Origin: Hamadaea sp013361475
GTDB taxonomy: Bacteria; Actinomycetota; Actinomycetes; Mycobacteriales; Micromonosporaceae
Reading direction: 5' to 3'
DNA length: 64,000 nucleotides
Assembly (NCBI RefSeq): GCF_040654195.1
Contig: NZ_JBFAHM010000002.1
Span: forward strand, 310,001 to 374,000
The notes beneath the pieces were generated by a model that was given only the letters and a program-made list of their open reading frames with translations, did not search any database and was not told where the DNA came from. Position 1 is the first letter of the stretch; each line of letters starts with the position of its first letter. The position numbers and the translations under genes were made by a program. Positions 57,629 to 64,000 of the stretch are shown here, one piece after another.

Positions 57629-57634
57629 ACGGTA
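57629..57634 (-). promoter_or_regulatory. -10 hexamer of a leaderless promoter (GNAT gene)
   Basis: TACCGT on the minus strand ends six bases before the ATG at 57622. Confidence 0.5.
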
Positions 57635-57744
57635 GTGGCGGCGGCAGACCACTGCCACGCGATTGAGGCTTTCGCCATCGTCGATACCTGTGGCACGATG
57701 GGGCGTCCGTGCAATCGATTTCTCGTTTCGTCTGGGGAGGACTC

Positions 57745-58737
57745 ATGCGACCAACCGTTTCGCGCCGTCGCCTACTGACAGGCGTCGCCGCCACCACCGC
57801 CGCGGCGGCTACCGCCGGTCTGCTCGGCTCGCCCGCGCGGGCCGCCGGGCTACCGGTCGGCAACGGCTTCGGCCTGACCGTGCTGGAGAACCAACGCTGG
57901 GACGCGCGGCTCGCGTACGTGCGGTTCCAGAGCACCGAGCTGACCAGGAATCCCGGCGTCAACATCCTGCTGCCGGACGGCTACGACGCCCACCCCACTC
58001 GCCGTTATCCCGTGCTCTACCTGCTCCATGGCGGCAACACCGACTTCCGGCAGTGGCACCTGGAGCTCGGCGCGGTCGACTCCACGGCCGAGCTCGAGGT
58101 CATCGTGGTCATGCCCGACTGCTACAAGATCGGCTGGTACGCGAATCACCTCCGCCCGCTGTTCGGCCCGTTGAACTGGAAGAACTTCCACATCCACCAG
58201 TTGATCCCGTGGATCGACGCCAACCTGCGGACGACCGGAGGCGCGGCCGGGCGTGCCGTCGCCGGACTCTCGATGGGCGGCTACGGCGCGCAGAAGTACG
58301 CCGCCGAGTTCCCGGACCGGTTCGCCGCCGTGTCGTCCTACTCGGGCCCCTCGAACAACCTGGCGGCCGACATCGAGAGCTGGATCTTCGTGACCCCGGC
58401 CGCCGACGGGCAGTTCCCCGGCGCGGTCTACGGCGTCGTCGGCGAACGGCACGACATCATGACGTTGGAGAATCCGTGGGACCGGGTGGAGAGCTTCCGC
58501 GGCAAGCGGATCGCGCTGTACGCCGGGCTGACCGACGTGACTCCGGACGCCTGGATGAGCGACGTCCAGGAGCGGGTGGTGCACTACCAGAACGCCGCGT
58601 TCCATCAGCGGCTGCTGGACGCCGGAATTCCCAACGCCTTCCACGACTACCCCGGTACGCACTCCGGCGAGCACTGGGCGCGCAACTTCCGCGAGGACGT
58701 CCCCGGCATCGTGGCAGCCCTGACGCCGGCCGGTTGA
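57745..58737 (+). CDS. Tat-exported esterase D-like alpha/beta hydrolase
   Basis: This 330-residue protein has a twin-arginine signal (SRRRLLTGVAATTAAAATAG, cleavage near ARAAG). The antigen 85/esterase D-type domain contains VLYLLHGGNTDFRQW, the nucleophile elbow AGLSMGGYGAQKY and the His in YPGTHSGEHW. It acts outside the cell on ester bonds, for example of acylated polysaccharides or lipids. ATG at 57745 follows GGGGAGG. The promoter of the next gene overlaps its stop codon. Confidence 0.9.
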   Translation: MRPTVSRRRLLTGVAATTAAAATAGLLGSPARAAGLPVGNGFGLTVLENQRWDARLAYVRFQSTELTRNPGVNILLPDGYDAHPTRRYPVLYLLHGGNTDFRQWHLELGAVDSTAELEVIVVMPDCYKIGWYANHLRPLFGPLNWKNFHIHQLIPWIDANLRTTGGAAGRAVAGLSMGGYGAQKYAAEFPDRFAAVSSYSGPSNNLAADIESWIFVTPAADGQFPGAVYGVVGERHDIMTLENPWDRVESFRGKRIALYAGLTDVTPDAWMSDVQERVVHYQNAAFHQRLLDAGIPNAFHDYPGTHSGEHWARNFREDVPGIVAALTPAG

Positions 58738-58762
58738 CACGCGAAACCCCTTTCTTTAGCGT
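58734..58762 (+). promoter_or_regulatory. Housekeeping-type promoter overlapping a stop codon
   Basis: TTGACA (58734-58739), a 17-base spacer and TAGCGT (58757-58762) precede the RbsD-like gene with a leader of about 40 bases. The esterase stop TGA is inside the -35. Confidence 0.7.
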
Positions 58763-58809
58763 TGGCGGGAAATCGAATTCCCAGTCGTAGCAAGCAGCTG
58801 GAGGAAGAC

Positions 58810-59232
58810 ATGCGGCACGACGGTCTGTGGCATCCACGCCTGCTGGAGATTCTCGCGAGCGCGGGCCACACCGATCTGATCGTCGTGTGCGACGCCGGAC
58901 TGCCCGCCCCGCCCGGGGTCGAGGTCGTCCACCTCGCGTGGCGGTCCGGCGAACCCGCCTTCCTCCCGGTCCTCCGCCAGGTGCTCGCCGAGTTCGTGGT
59001 GGAGCACGCGATCGTGGCGGAGGAGTTGTCCGACGCCACGATCGCCGACGGAGTCGCCGGGCTCCTTCCGGCGCAACGGATCGGGCGAGTCGGGCACGAG
59101 GAGTTCAAGCGGATCACGCGTACGGCGCGGGCGATCGTGCGCACCGGCGAGGTGACCCCGTACGCCAACATCATCCTCCAGGCCGGCGTCCCCTATGGGC
59201 CCGCTGCCCCCGAGCCGTTCCCGCTTACCTGA
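58810..59232 (+). CDS. RbsD/FucU-family sugar mutarotase-like protein (D-ribose pyranase)
   Basis: This 140-residue protein has the RbsD pattern: LWHPRLLEILASAGHTDLIV with the conserved His, VVCDAGLPAP, and the C-terminal GEVTPYANIILQAGVP. RbsD interconverts pyranose and furanose forms of ribose and links to sugar uptake. A sugar ABC importer operon lies on the opposite strand next door, but is convergent, not co-transcribed. ATG at 58810 follows GGAGGAAG. The TGA stop at 59230 overlaps the 71-bp palindrome. Confidence 0.9.
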   Translation: MRHDGLWHPRLLEILASAGHTDLIVVCDAGLPAPPGVEVVHLAWRSGEPAFLPVLRQVLAEFVVEHAIVAEELSDATIADGVAGLLPAQRIGRVGHEEFKRITRTARAIVRTGEVTPYANIILQAGVPYGPAAPEPFPLT

Positions 59233-59301
59233 TCATTGCGTCAGCCATGCTGTTTCAACGGACATTTCGCCGCGCGAAACAGCATGGCTGACGCAATGAT
59301 C
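59231..59301. repeat. 71-bp GATC-bounded palindrome, family A copy 3
   Basis: Perfect 26-bp arms beginning GATCATTGCGTCAGCCATGC flank a 19-base centre that is itself partly self-complementary (TTTCGC-CGC-GCGAAA). It lies between the convergent RbsD-like and GH116 genes and supplies bases of the RbsD-like stop codon. This is the best-preserved copy. Confidence 0.95.
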
Positions 59302-59317
59302 ACGCTAGGGAGACGCG

Positions 59318-61744
59318 CTAGGCAGGCGGGAGGACGCCGTAGCGACAGGAGACGGAGACCCCGTCGGGCGAGCGCGTGATGATCCCCCACCCGGTCGGCG
59401 TCAGCAGCGGCCACGTCCCGGGACGCGACGACAACGCGTCGACGACCGACCAGCCCGCCATCGCGCGTACGTAATGGTCGCCGCATTCGATCTCGTTGTA
59501 CGGGTTACGCCGGCGTCCGTCGTAGCGAGCCCAGACACCGCGGAGGATGGCGTACGCCTCGTCGTCGAGGCCTTCCCGGAGGCAGTGCGCCGCCACCTGA
59601 TATTCGCTACCGGTCCACACCTCGTCGCAGTAGCGGGTCGGCACCGCCGGCCGTCCCCCACTGGGCCAGGTGCACATGAGCAGCCCGGTGTCGTCCCGGT
59701 CGGCGAACACGCGGTAGATGTGGTCGAACCCGTCGAATCCCGTCCGCAGGTTGAACGCCACCACCGACCGGAGCGCGCTGACCACGTGGTCACGTGGCAA
59801 CAGGTAGCCGAGGTCGAGTTGATGCGCCCACCACTGGCCGATGAGCTGATCGGCCAGGCAGCCGTGCAGCCACTGGTAGTCCGTGGACTCCCCCTCGTCG
59901 AGGACCTGGACGTAGTAGGAGCCGTTGAACAGCAACTTGTCATAGGCCGACGAGCCCCGCTCGAACAGCTCCTGCGCCTCGACGGCGAAAGCGGAGTCCC
60001 CGACCAGGTGGGCCATTTCCGCAGCGGCGCGCAGCGCGGCCAGCCACAGGGTGCCCATGAAGCTGTTGACGCCGCACAGATCGATGTCGTGTGTGGACGG
60101 CTGTACGCCACGCAACACTCCCGTCGAGGACCGATCCCACCGATCGCGGACGTAGGCCAGCAACCGTTGCACGGAAGGCCAGTACCGCTGGAGCCAGTCG
60201 AGGCCGGCGCCGTTGCGTACCTCGCGATAGGTCTTCAGGACGCTGCCGAGCATCCCGTCGAGGGCCGGCTCGACCGGGCCGCCGATCGGCTTGTCCCACA
60301 ACTGCGGCAGGTAGGTCGGCGAGATGACCCGATGCGGCAGATAGCCCTCGGGCGCCTGCATCACGTCGTACTCGGTCTGCCGCATGCTGCGTTCGAGCTG
60401 CGGGAACAGGCGCGCCACGGCCTGGGCGTAGTTCCACACATGAGTGCAGTTGAGCGGGCACGAACCGCCGACGTCGCCGGTCCACATCACCGTGGACGCG
60501 CCGAGCACGCCCTCGAACCCGAAGAACGCCCCGTCGGCGGTGACGAAGCACGACGGGCTTCGCAGGATCGCCGCCTGCGCGGCGAGATGCTCGACGGCTT
60601 CGTCGTCGAGGTCGCTCTCGGCGAGCACCGACGTCCAGGCCCGAGTATCCCCGACCAGGGAATCCCAGGAGGAGACGACGTCGGCGGCGACGGAGACGGC
60701 GTCGGCGTGCCGCTGTGCGTACGCGTTGCCCAGCCAGAAGCGGGTCGGCCCCCACTGCGGATTCGGCGGGCCGAACTGCACGAAATTCGCGTACCGATTG
60801 GGAAAGTGCCAGGCCAGCAGGACGCGGACGGTGCCGGTCTCGCCCGGCTTGAGATCCAGCACGGCCGCGACCCCGCCGTTCCACGTGCGGCCCGGACCGC
60901 TCGGCTCGAAGGCCGTGGCCGGTCCGCTCGGCTGATACTCGGCGGCGTGCGGGGCGAGCACCGAGGAGTCGACGTAGAAGGCCCGGGCGTCGAGGAAGCC
61001 GAGGAACTCCCGGGGATGCTGCCACTGCGGGAAGGTCGCGGCGGACGCCGAGTCGATCGCCAGCACCGCCTGGCCCGCGCCCGGGGCGAGCGGGTCGATC
61101 GCGTGGTTGTCCATGACCAGCGACGTCCAGCCGTTCTCCCGCCGTACGCGATTCGTGTTGCCGCCGTAGCCCCGCCCGGTCACGCCGTCGATCGGTGTGG
61201 TGCCGTCGTGGCCGACCGGGTTCTGCATCGCCGCGCCGAGCCAGACGTGAGCGTCCACATCCGACGGATTGGTCACCGTGAAGGTGAACATCCCCACCGG
61301 CAGCGAGGAACGCGCGACGTCGAGCGGGATCAGCGGGTTGACCGCCGTCAGCCGGACGTCGACCGGCAGCCCGTGATAGTCGATCTCCGCGAACGGATAC
61401 AGCCCGCGGAACGTCGTCGACTCCACACCCGGGTGCGAGGCCAACAGTTCGCGCTGCCAGTCCGGCAGCAGATCGTCGTTGACGAGCGGAGTGGGCGTAC
61501 CGGGTTCAACCGGAGCCTGCAGGACGAAGGTCCGGTCGAGCGGCGGCTCGATCTGGCTGACCCGGAGCGCGAAGAACGTCCCGGGCAGCTCACCACGATG
61601 GTTGCCGACGTTCTGCAACTGCCACTGCCGCAGCCCGCCGTCCGCGCCGATCGCGAAGCCGCCGGTGCCGATGCCGCCGATGGGCATCGCGACGAAGCGG
61701 CCTTCGTCGTGCCGAATCGGGCGGGCGCGTTCGAAGAAAGTCAC
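59318..61744 (-). CDS. GH116 (GBA2-like) beta-glycosidase
   Basis: This 808-residue enzyme has an N-terminal beta-sandwich with the GH116 start FVAMPIGGIGTGGFAIGADG and a C-terminal helical barrel with VMWTGDVGGSCPLNCTHVWN, FPQLERSMRQTEYD and PSTHDIDLCGVNSFMGTLWL, where the Asp in THDID fits the acid/base position. Family members are beta-glucosidases, beta-xylosidases or glucosylceramidases. No signal peptide is present, so it acts in the cytosol on sugars brought in by the ABC importer encoded before it. GTG at 61744 overlaps the permease stop by four bases. It is the last gene of the operon. Confidence 0.92.
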   Translation of the reverse strand: MTFFERARPIRHDEGRFVAMPIGGIGTGGFAIGADGGLRQWQLQNVGNHRGELPGTFFALRVSQIEPPLDRTFVLQAPVEPGTPTPLVNDDLLPDWQRELLASHPGVESTTFRGLYPFAEIDYHGLPVDVRLTAVNPLIPLDVARSSLPVGMFTFTVTNPSDVDAHVWLGAAMQNPVGHDGTTPIDGVTGRGYGGNTNRVRRENGWTSLVMDNHAIDPLAPGAGQAVLAIDSASAATFPQWQHPREFLGFLDARAFYVDSSVLAPHAAEYQPSGPATAFEPSGPGRTWNGGVAAVLDLKPGETGTVRVLLAWHFPNRYANFVQFGPPNPQWGPTRFWLGNAYAQRHADAVSVAADVVSSWDSLVGDTRAWTSVLAESDLDDEAVEHLAAQAAILRSPSCFVTADGAFFGFEGVLGASTVMWTGDVGGSCPLNCTHVWNYAQAVARLFPQLERSMRQTEYDVMQAPEGYLPHRVISPTYLPQLWDKPIGGPVEPALDGMLGSVLKTYREVRNGAGLDWLQRYWPSVQRLLAYVRDRWDRSSTGVLRGVQPSTHDIDLCGVNSFMGTLWLAALRAAAEMAHLVGDSAFAVEAQELFERGSSAYDKLLFNGSYYVQVLDEGESTDYQWLHGCLADQLIGQWWAHQLDLGYLLPRDHVVSALRSVVAFNLRTGFDGFDHIYRVFADRDDTGLLMCTWPSGGRPAVPTRYCDEVWTGSEYQVAAHCLREGLDDEAYAILRGVWARYDGRRRNPYNEIECGDHYVRAMAGWSVVDALSSRPGTWPLLTPTGWGIITRSPDGVSVSCRYGVLPPA

Positions 61745-62556
61745 TTCATCCCCGAAATCCGGATGCCGCCGATGATCTGCTTCTGGAAGGCCAGGAAGAG
61801 CAGGATGACGGGCAGCGCCGCCAGCGTCGACCCGGCCATGAGCAGGCCCAGCTCCGACGACCGGTCGGAGCGGAAGGTCGCCAGGTACTGCTGGATCTGG
61901 AACAGGTTCGGGTCGGTGATGGTGAGCACCGGCCACACGTACGCGTTCCAGAACGCCAGGAACGAGGTGACCCCGACGACGACCAGCGCGCCCTTCGAGA
62001 TCGGCGTGAAGATGTGCAGGAAGATCCGCCAGCGCCCGGCGCCGTCGATCAGCGCCGCCTCCTCCAGCGCGACCGGGACGCCCAGGTAGTACTGGCGGAG
62101 GAAGAACACCTGCAGCCCGGACGCCGCACCCGGAATCACCAGGACCGCCATCGTGTCGAGCATCCCGAGTTGGGTCACCACGATGAACGAGGTCAGCATG
62201 ATGGCGATCCCCGGAATGAACATCGTCGTGATGACGACGACCCACAGGGTCCGCTTGAACGCGAAGTCCAGGCGGGCGAAGGCGTACGCCCCCAGCGAGT
62301 TGACCACCAGGCTCAGCGCGGCGAACAGCAGCGCCCCGACGAAGGTCACGCCGATCGAGCGCAGGAACGCCGGGTCCTCGAGGATCTGGGTGTAGTTCTC
62401 CCAGCGCCAGACCTCCGGGAAGAACTGGAACGGGGTCTGCACGACCTCGGTCTTGCTCTTGAATCCCGCGATCAGCATCCAGGCCAGCGGGAACAGCGCG
62501 CTGAGCAGGAACAGTCCCGCCAGCCCGAGTTTGCCCACCGTCACGAGCAGCCGCAT
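61741..62556 (-). CDS. Carbohydrate ABC importer permease (MalG type)
   Basis: This 271-residue permease has six membrane helices and the EAA loop EEAALIDGAGRWRIFLHIFT. It ends FLAFQKQIIGGIRISGMK, typical of MalG-like subunits. ATG at 62556 overlaps the stop of the upstream permease by one base (TGATG). It forms the channel with the next subunit. No ATPase gene is in the visible part of the operon, so a shared MsiK-like ATPase may energise it. Confidence 0.94.
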   Translation of the reverse strand: MRLLVTVGKLGLAGLFLLSALFPLAWMLIAGFKSKTEVVQTPFQFFPEVWRWENYTQILEDPAFLRSIGVTFVGALLFAALSLVVNSLGAYAFARLDFAFKRTLWVVVITTMFIPGIAIMLTSFIVVTQLGMLDTMAVLVIPGAASGLQVFFLRQYYLGVPVALEEAALIDGAGRWRIFLHIFTPISKGALVVVGVTSFLAFWNAYVWPVLTITDPNLFQIQQYLATFRSDRSSELGLLMAGSTLAALPVILLFLAFQKQIIGGIRISGMK

Positions 62557-63509
62557 CAGCCGTCCACCGCCTTCTCGGAGCGCACCAGCCGGAAGATGAT
62601 CGCCGACACCGACCCCAGCACGAGGAACAGCAGCAGGGCGGCCGCGATCGGATAACCGGAATACAGGTCGTTGGTGAAGTGCCGGAAGATGAACAGGTTC
62701 GGCAGCGTGGTCGACTCCAGCGGCCCGCCGTTGGTCATCACCAGCGGCACCACGAGGAACTGCAGCGACGCCGCGAACCCGGTGACCAGCAGGTACAGGA
62801 AGATGTTCTTCATCAGCGGGAGCGTGATGTGGACCATCTTCGCCCACCAGCCCGCGCCGTCGAGGGAGGCCACCTCGTAATAGGCCTCGGGGATGTCCAG
62901 CAGGCCGGCCAGCATGATCAGCGAGGCGATGCCCATCCCGATCCAGATCGCCGGCACGGCGATCGCCGGCAGCGCGGTCCCGGTCTCCCCGAGCCACGCG
63001 GTGTCGTCGCGGCCCGTCAGGGCGAGCGCCCAGTTCAGGATGCCCCCACGGTACGCGTAGATGATCGTGAAGATGATGGACGCGATGACCTCGGAGATCA
63101 CGGCCGGGACATAGATCGTGACCTTGAGTACGCCGGCCATGCGACCGCTGAACGACTTCACCAGGTTGGCGAACACGAACGCGATCAGCAGCTGCGCCGG
63201 CACCACCATCGCGGCGAACCCGAGTCCACGCAGCACCGAGGAGAGGAACGCCTCGTCGGTCAGCACGTTGATGTAGTTGTCGAGCCCGACGAACTCCGAC
63301 GGCGCGTAGAAGCTCCACGTGAAGAAGCTGATGTAGACGGCGTGCAGCAACGGCCAGATGACGAAGATCGTCAACAGCACGACCAGCGGCGTGAGCATGA
63401 CGTACGCGACCTTGGTGTCGCCGTGCCGCCGGCGCCGGGCCCGCGACCCGGTCGCCTCACGGGTGCCCGGTGCTGCGACCGTGGTCGCAGCACCGGCCGT
63501 GCTCGTCAT
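62556..63509 (-). CDS. Carbohydrate ABC importer permease (MalF type)
   Basis: This 317-residue permease has six membrane helices after a basic cytosolic N terminus (GSRARRRRHGDTK). Its EAA loop is PEAYYEVASLDGAGWWAKMV. ATG at 63509 overlaps the stop of the binding-protein gene by four bases (ATGA). It pairs with the MalG-type subunit encoded downstream. Confidence 0.94.
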   Translation of the reverse strand: MTSTAGAATTVAAPGTREATGSRARRRRHGDTKVAYVMLTPLVVLLTIFVIWPLLHAVYISFFTWSFYAPSEFVGLDNYINVLTDEAFLSSVLRGLGFAAMVVPAQLLIAFVFANLVKSFSGRMAGVLKVTIYVPAVISEVIASIIFTIIYAYRGGILNWALALTGRDDTAWLGETGTALPAIAVPAIWIGMGIASLIMLAGLLDIPEAYYEVASLDGAGWWAKMVHITLPLMKNIFLYLLVTGFAASLQFLVVPLVMTNGGPLESTTLPNLFIFRHFTNDLYSGYPIAAALLLFLVLGSVSAIIFRLVRSEKAVDG

Positions 63510-64000
63510 GACGTGGTGCCCTGTCCGGCCAGGTTGTTCTTCGCGATGATGTCCTTGATCTCGGCGTCGGCCTCCTTCAGGGCCGTGTCGATGTCCTTGC
63601 CCTGCAGGGCCTTCTCGATCGCCTTGCCGAACGCCAGGCTGATCGACCAGTCGTAGGTCGGCTCCGGCTTGGCGTACTTGACCACCTTGTCCTGGATCGT
63701 CTGCGCCCACGGGTTCTCCTTCGCGGCCGGGTCGCTGCTGATCGTGTCGGCGACCGCGGTGCGGGGAGAGTACTTCGAGAACTTGGTCGTCTTGAAGTAG
63801 TCGACCAGCAGAGCGGGGTCACCGGCGAGCACGTACGCGATGAACTCAGCGGCCGCCTGTGCCTTGGTCGACTTGCCGTCGATCACCCAAGTCCAGCCGC
63901 CGAGGGTGGCGGTCGGCTTCGTCGGGTCGCCGTCGAACGAGGGCATCGGCGCGGCGCCGACGTTGCCGACGACCTTGGGGAAGTCCGACAGCAGCACGCT
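63506..64000 (-). CDS. Sugar ABC transporter substrate-binding protein, C-terminal part only
   Basis: The frame is open to the window edge, so only about the last 164 residues are seen. They match the C-terminal lobe of type-1 (MalE/UgpB-like) binding proteins: GWTWVIDGKSTKAQAAAEFI followed by AYVLAGDPALL, then FGKAIEKALQGKDIDTALKE. The signal peptide, presumably a lipoprotein signal, lies outside the window. It should deliver a beta-linked oligosaccharide to the two permeases and so to the GH116 enzyme. The sugar is inferred from that enzyme. Confidence 0.9.
   Translation of the reverse strand, partial: SVLLSDFPKVVGNVGAAPMPSFDGDPTKPTATLGGWTWVIDGKSTKAQAAAEFIAYVLAGDPALLVDYFKTTKFSKYSPRTAVADTISSDPAAKENPWAQTIQDKVVKYAKPEPTYDWSISLAFGKAIEKALQGKDIDTALKEADAEIKDIIAKNNLAGQGTTS

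Overview
This window is a piece of chromosome from a high-GC actinobacterium. The third codon position is strongly GC-biased, GTG starts are common, and many genes begin a few bases after a TANNNT -10 hexamer with no leader. The gene families are typically actinobacterial: RsbRST modules, an ECF41 sigma factor, a CGNR regulator, a DUF6220 protein and twin-arginine-exported hydrolases. The frequent gtacgc/cgtacg words suggest Micromonosporaceae, but nothing in the window proves the family. I saw no rRNA, tRNA, CRISPR array, prophage, transposase or origin.

Layout. 1-5686: two large secreted carbohydrate-active proteins, a GH127-type enzyme cut by the window start and an MGH1-like hydrolase with two F5/8C domains. 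5783-11395: aminopeptidase N, an NTF2-like protein, a secreted metzincin with a ricin-type lectin domain, and a fused NTF2-LUD protein. 11613-18686: a six-gene stressosome operon (RsbR, RsbS, RsbT, an RsbX-like phosphatase, a hybrid histidine kinase and a receiver-PP2C-ATPase fusion) with a divergent STAS antagonist. Together these could form a complete partner-switching pathway. 18722-27419: a gene remnant, a frameshifted beta-lactamase-fold gene, CorA, P450, SDR, TauE, small proteins, and a divergent histidine kinase/response regulator pair. 27438-32700: a 15-bp minisatellite, an aminoacyl-phosphatidylglycerol synthase-like gene with two esterase-like partners (one apparently catalytically dead), an RsbW-like ATPase and a deacetylase lipoprotein. 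33051-38504: one 1,817-residue acyl-CoA carboxylase with eukaryote-like domain order. 38595-43796: a two-component system divergent from an ABC exporter. 43846-52833: regulator-oxidoreductase, regulator-DoxX-BKACE, XRE-membrane protein, C39-like peptidase, MFS and ECF41 units. 52855-59232: a redoxin, CGNR regulator, ureohydrolase-like protein, LtrA, double GNAT, esterase and RbsD-like protein. 59318-64000: a sugar ABC importer operon ending in a cytosolic GH116 enzyme.

The most unusual structure is non-coding. At least six long palindromes lie just behind genes. Three are members of one exactly 71-bp family bounded by GATC (8331, 38512, 59231). Two belong to a second family with a conserved core (11523, 51343). 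One stands alone (18848) and ends a truncated reading frame. Several of them supply, or immediately follow, the stop codon of the preceding gene. Other notable signals are a 7-bp symmetric -10 that seems to serve two leaderless genes in opposite directions (26735-26741), tandem repeats that copy the stop-codon region of two genes (24982, 47918), and clear operator-like palindromes at several regulator genes.
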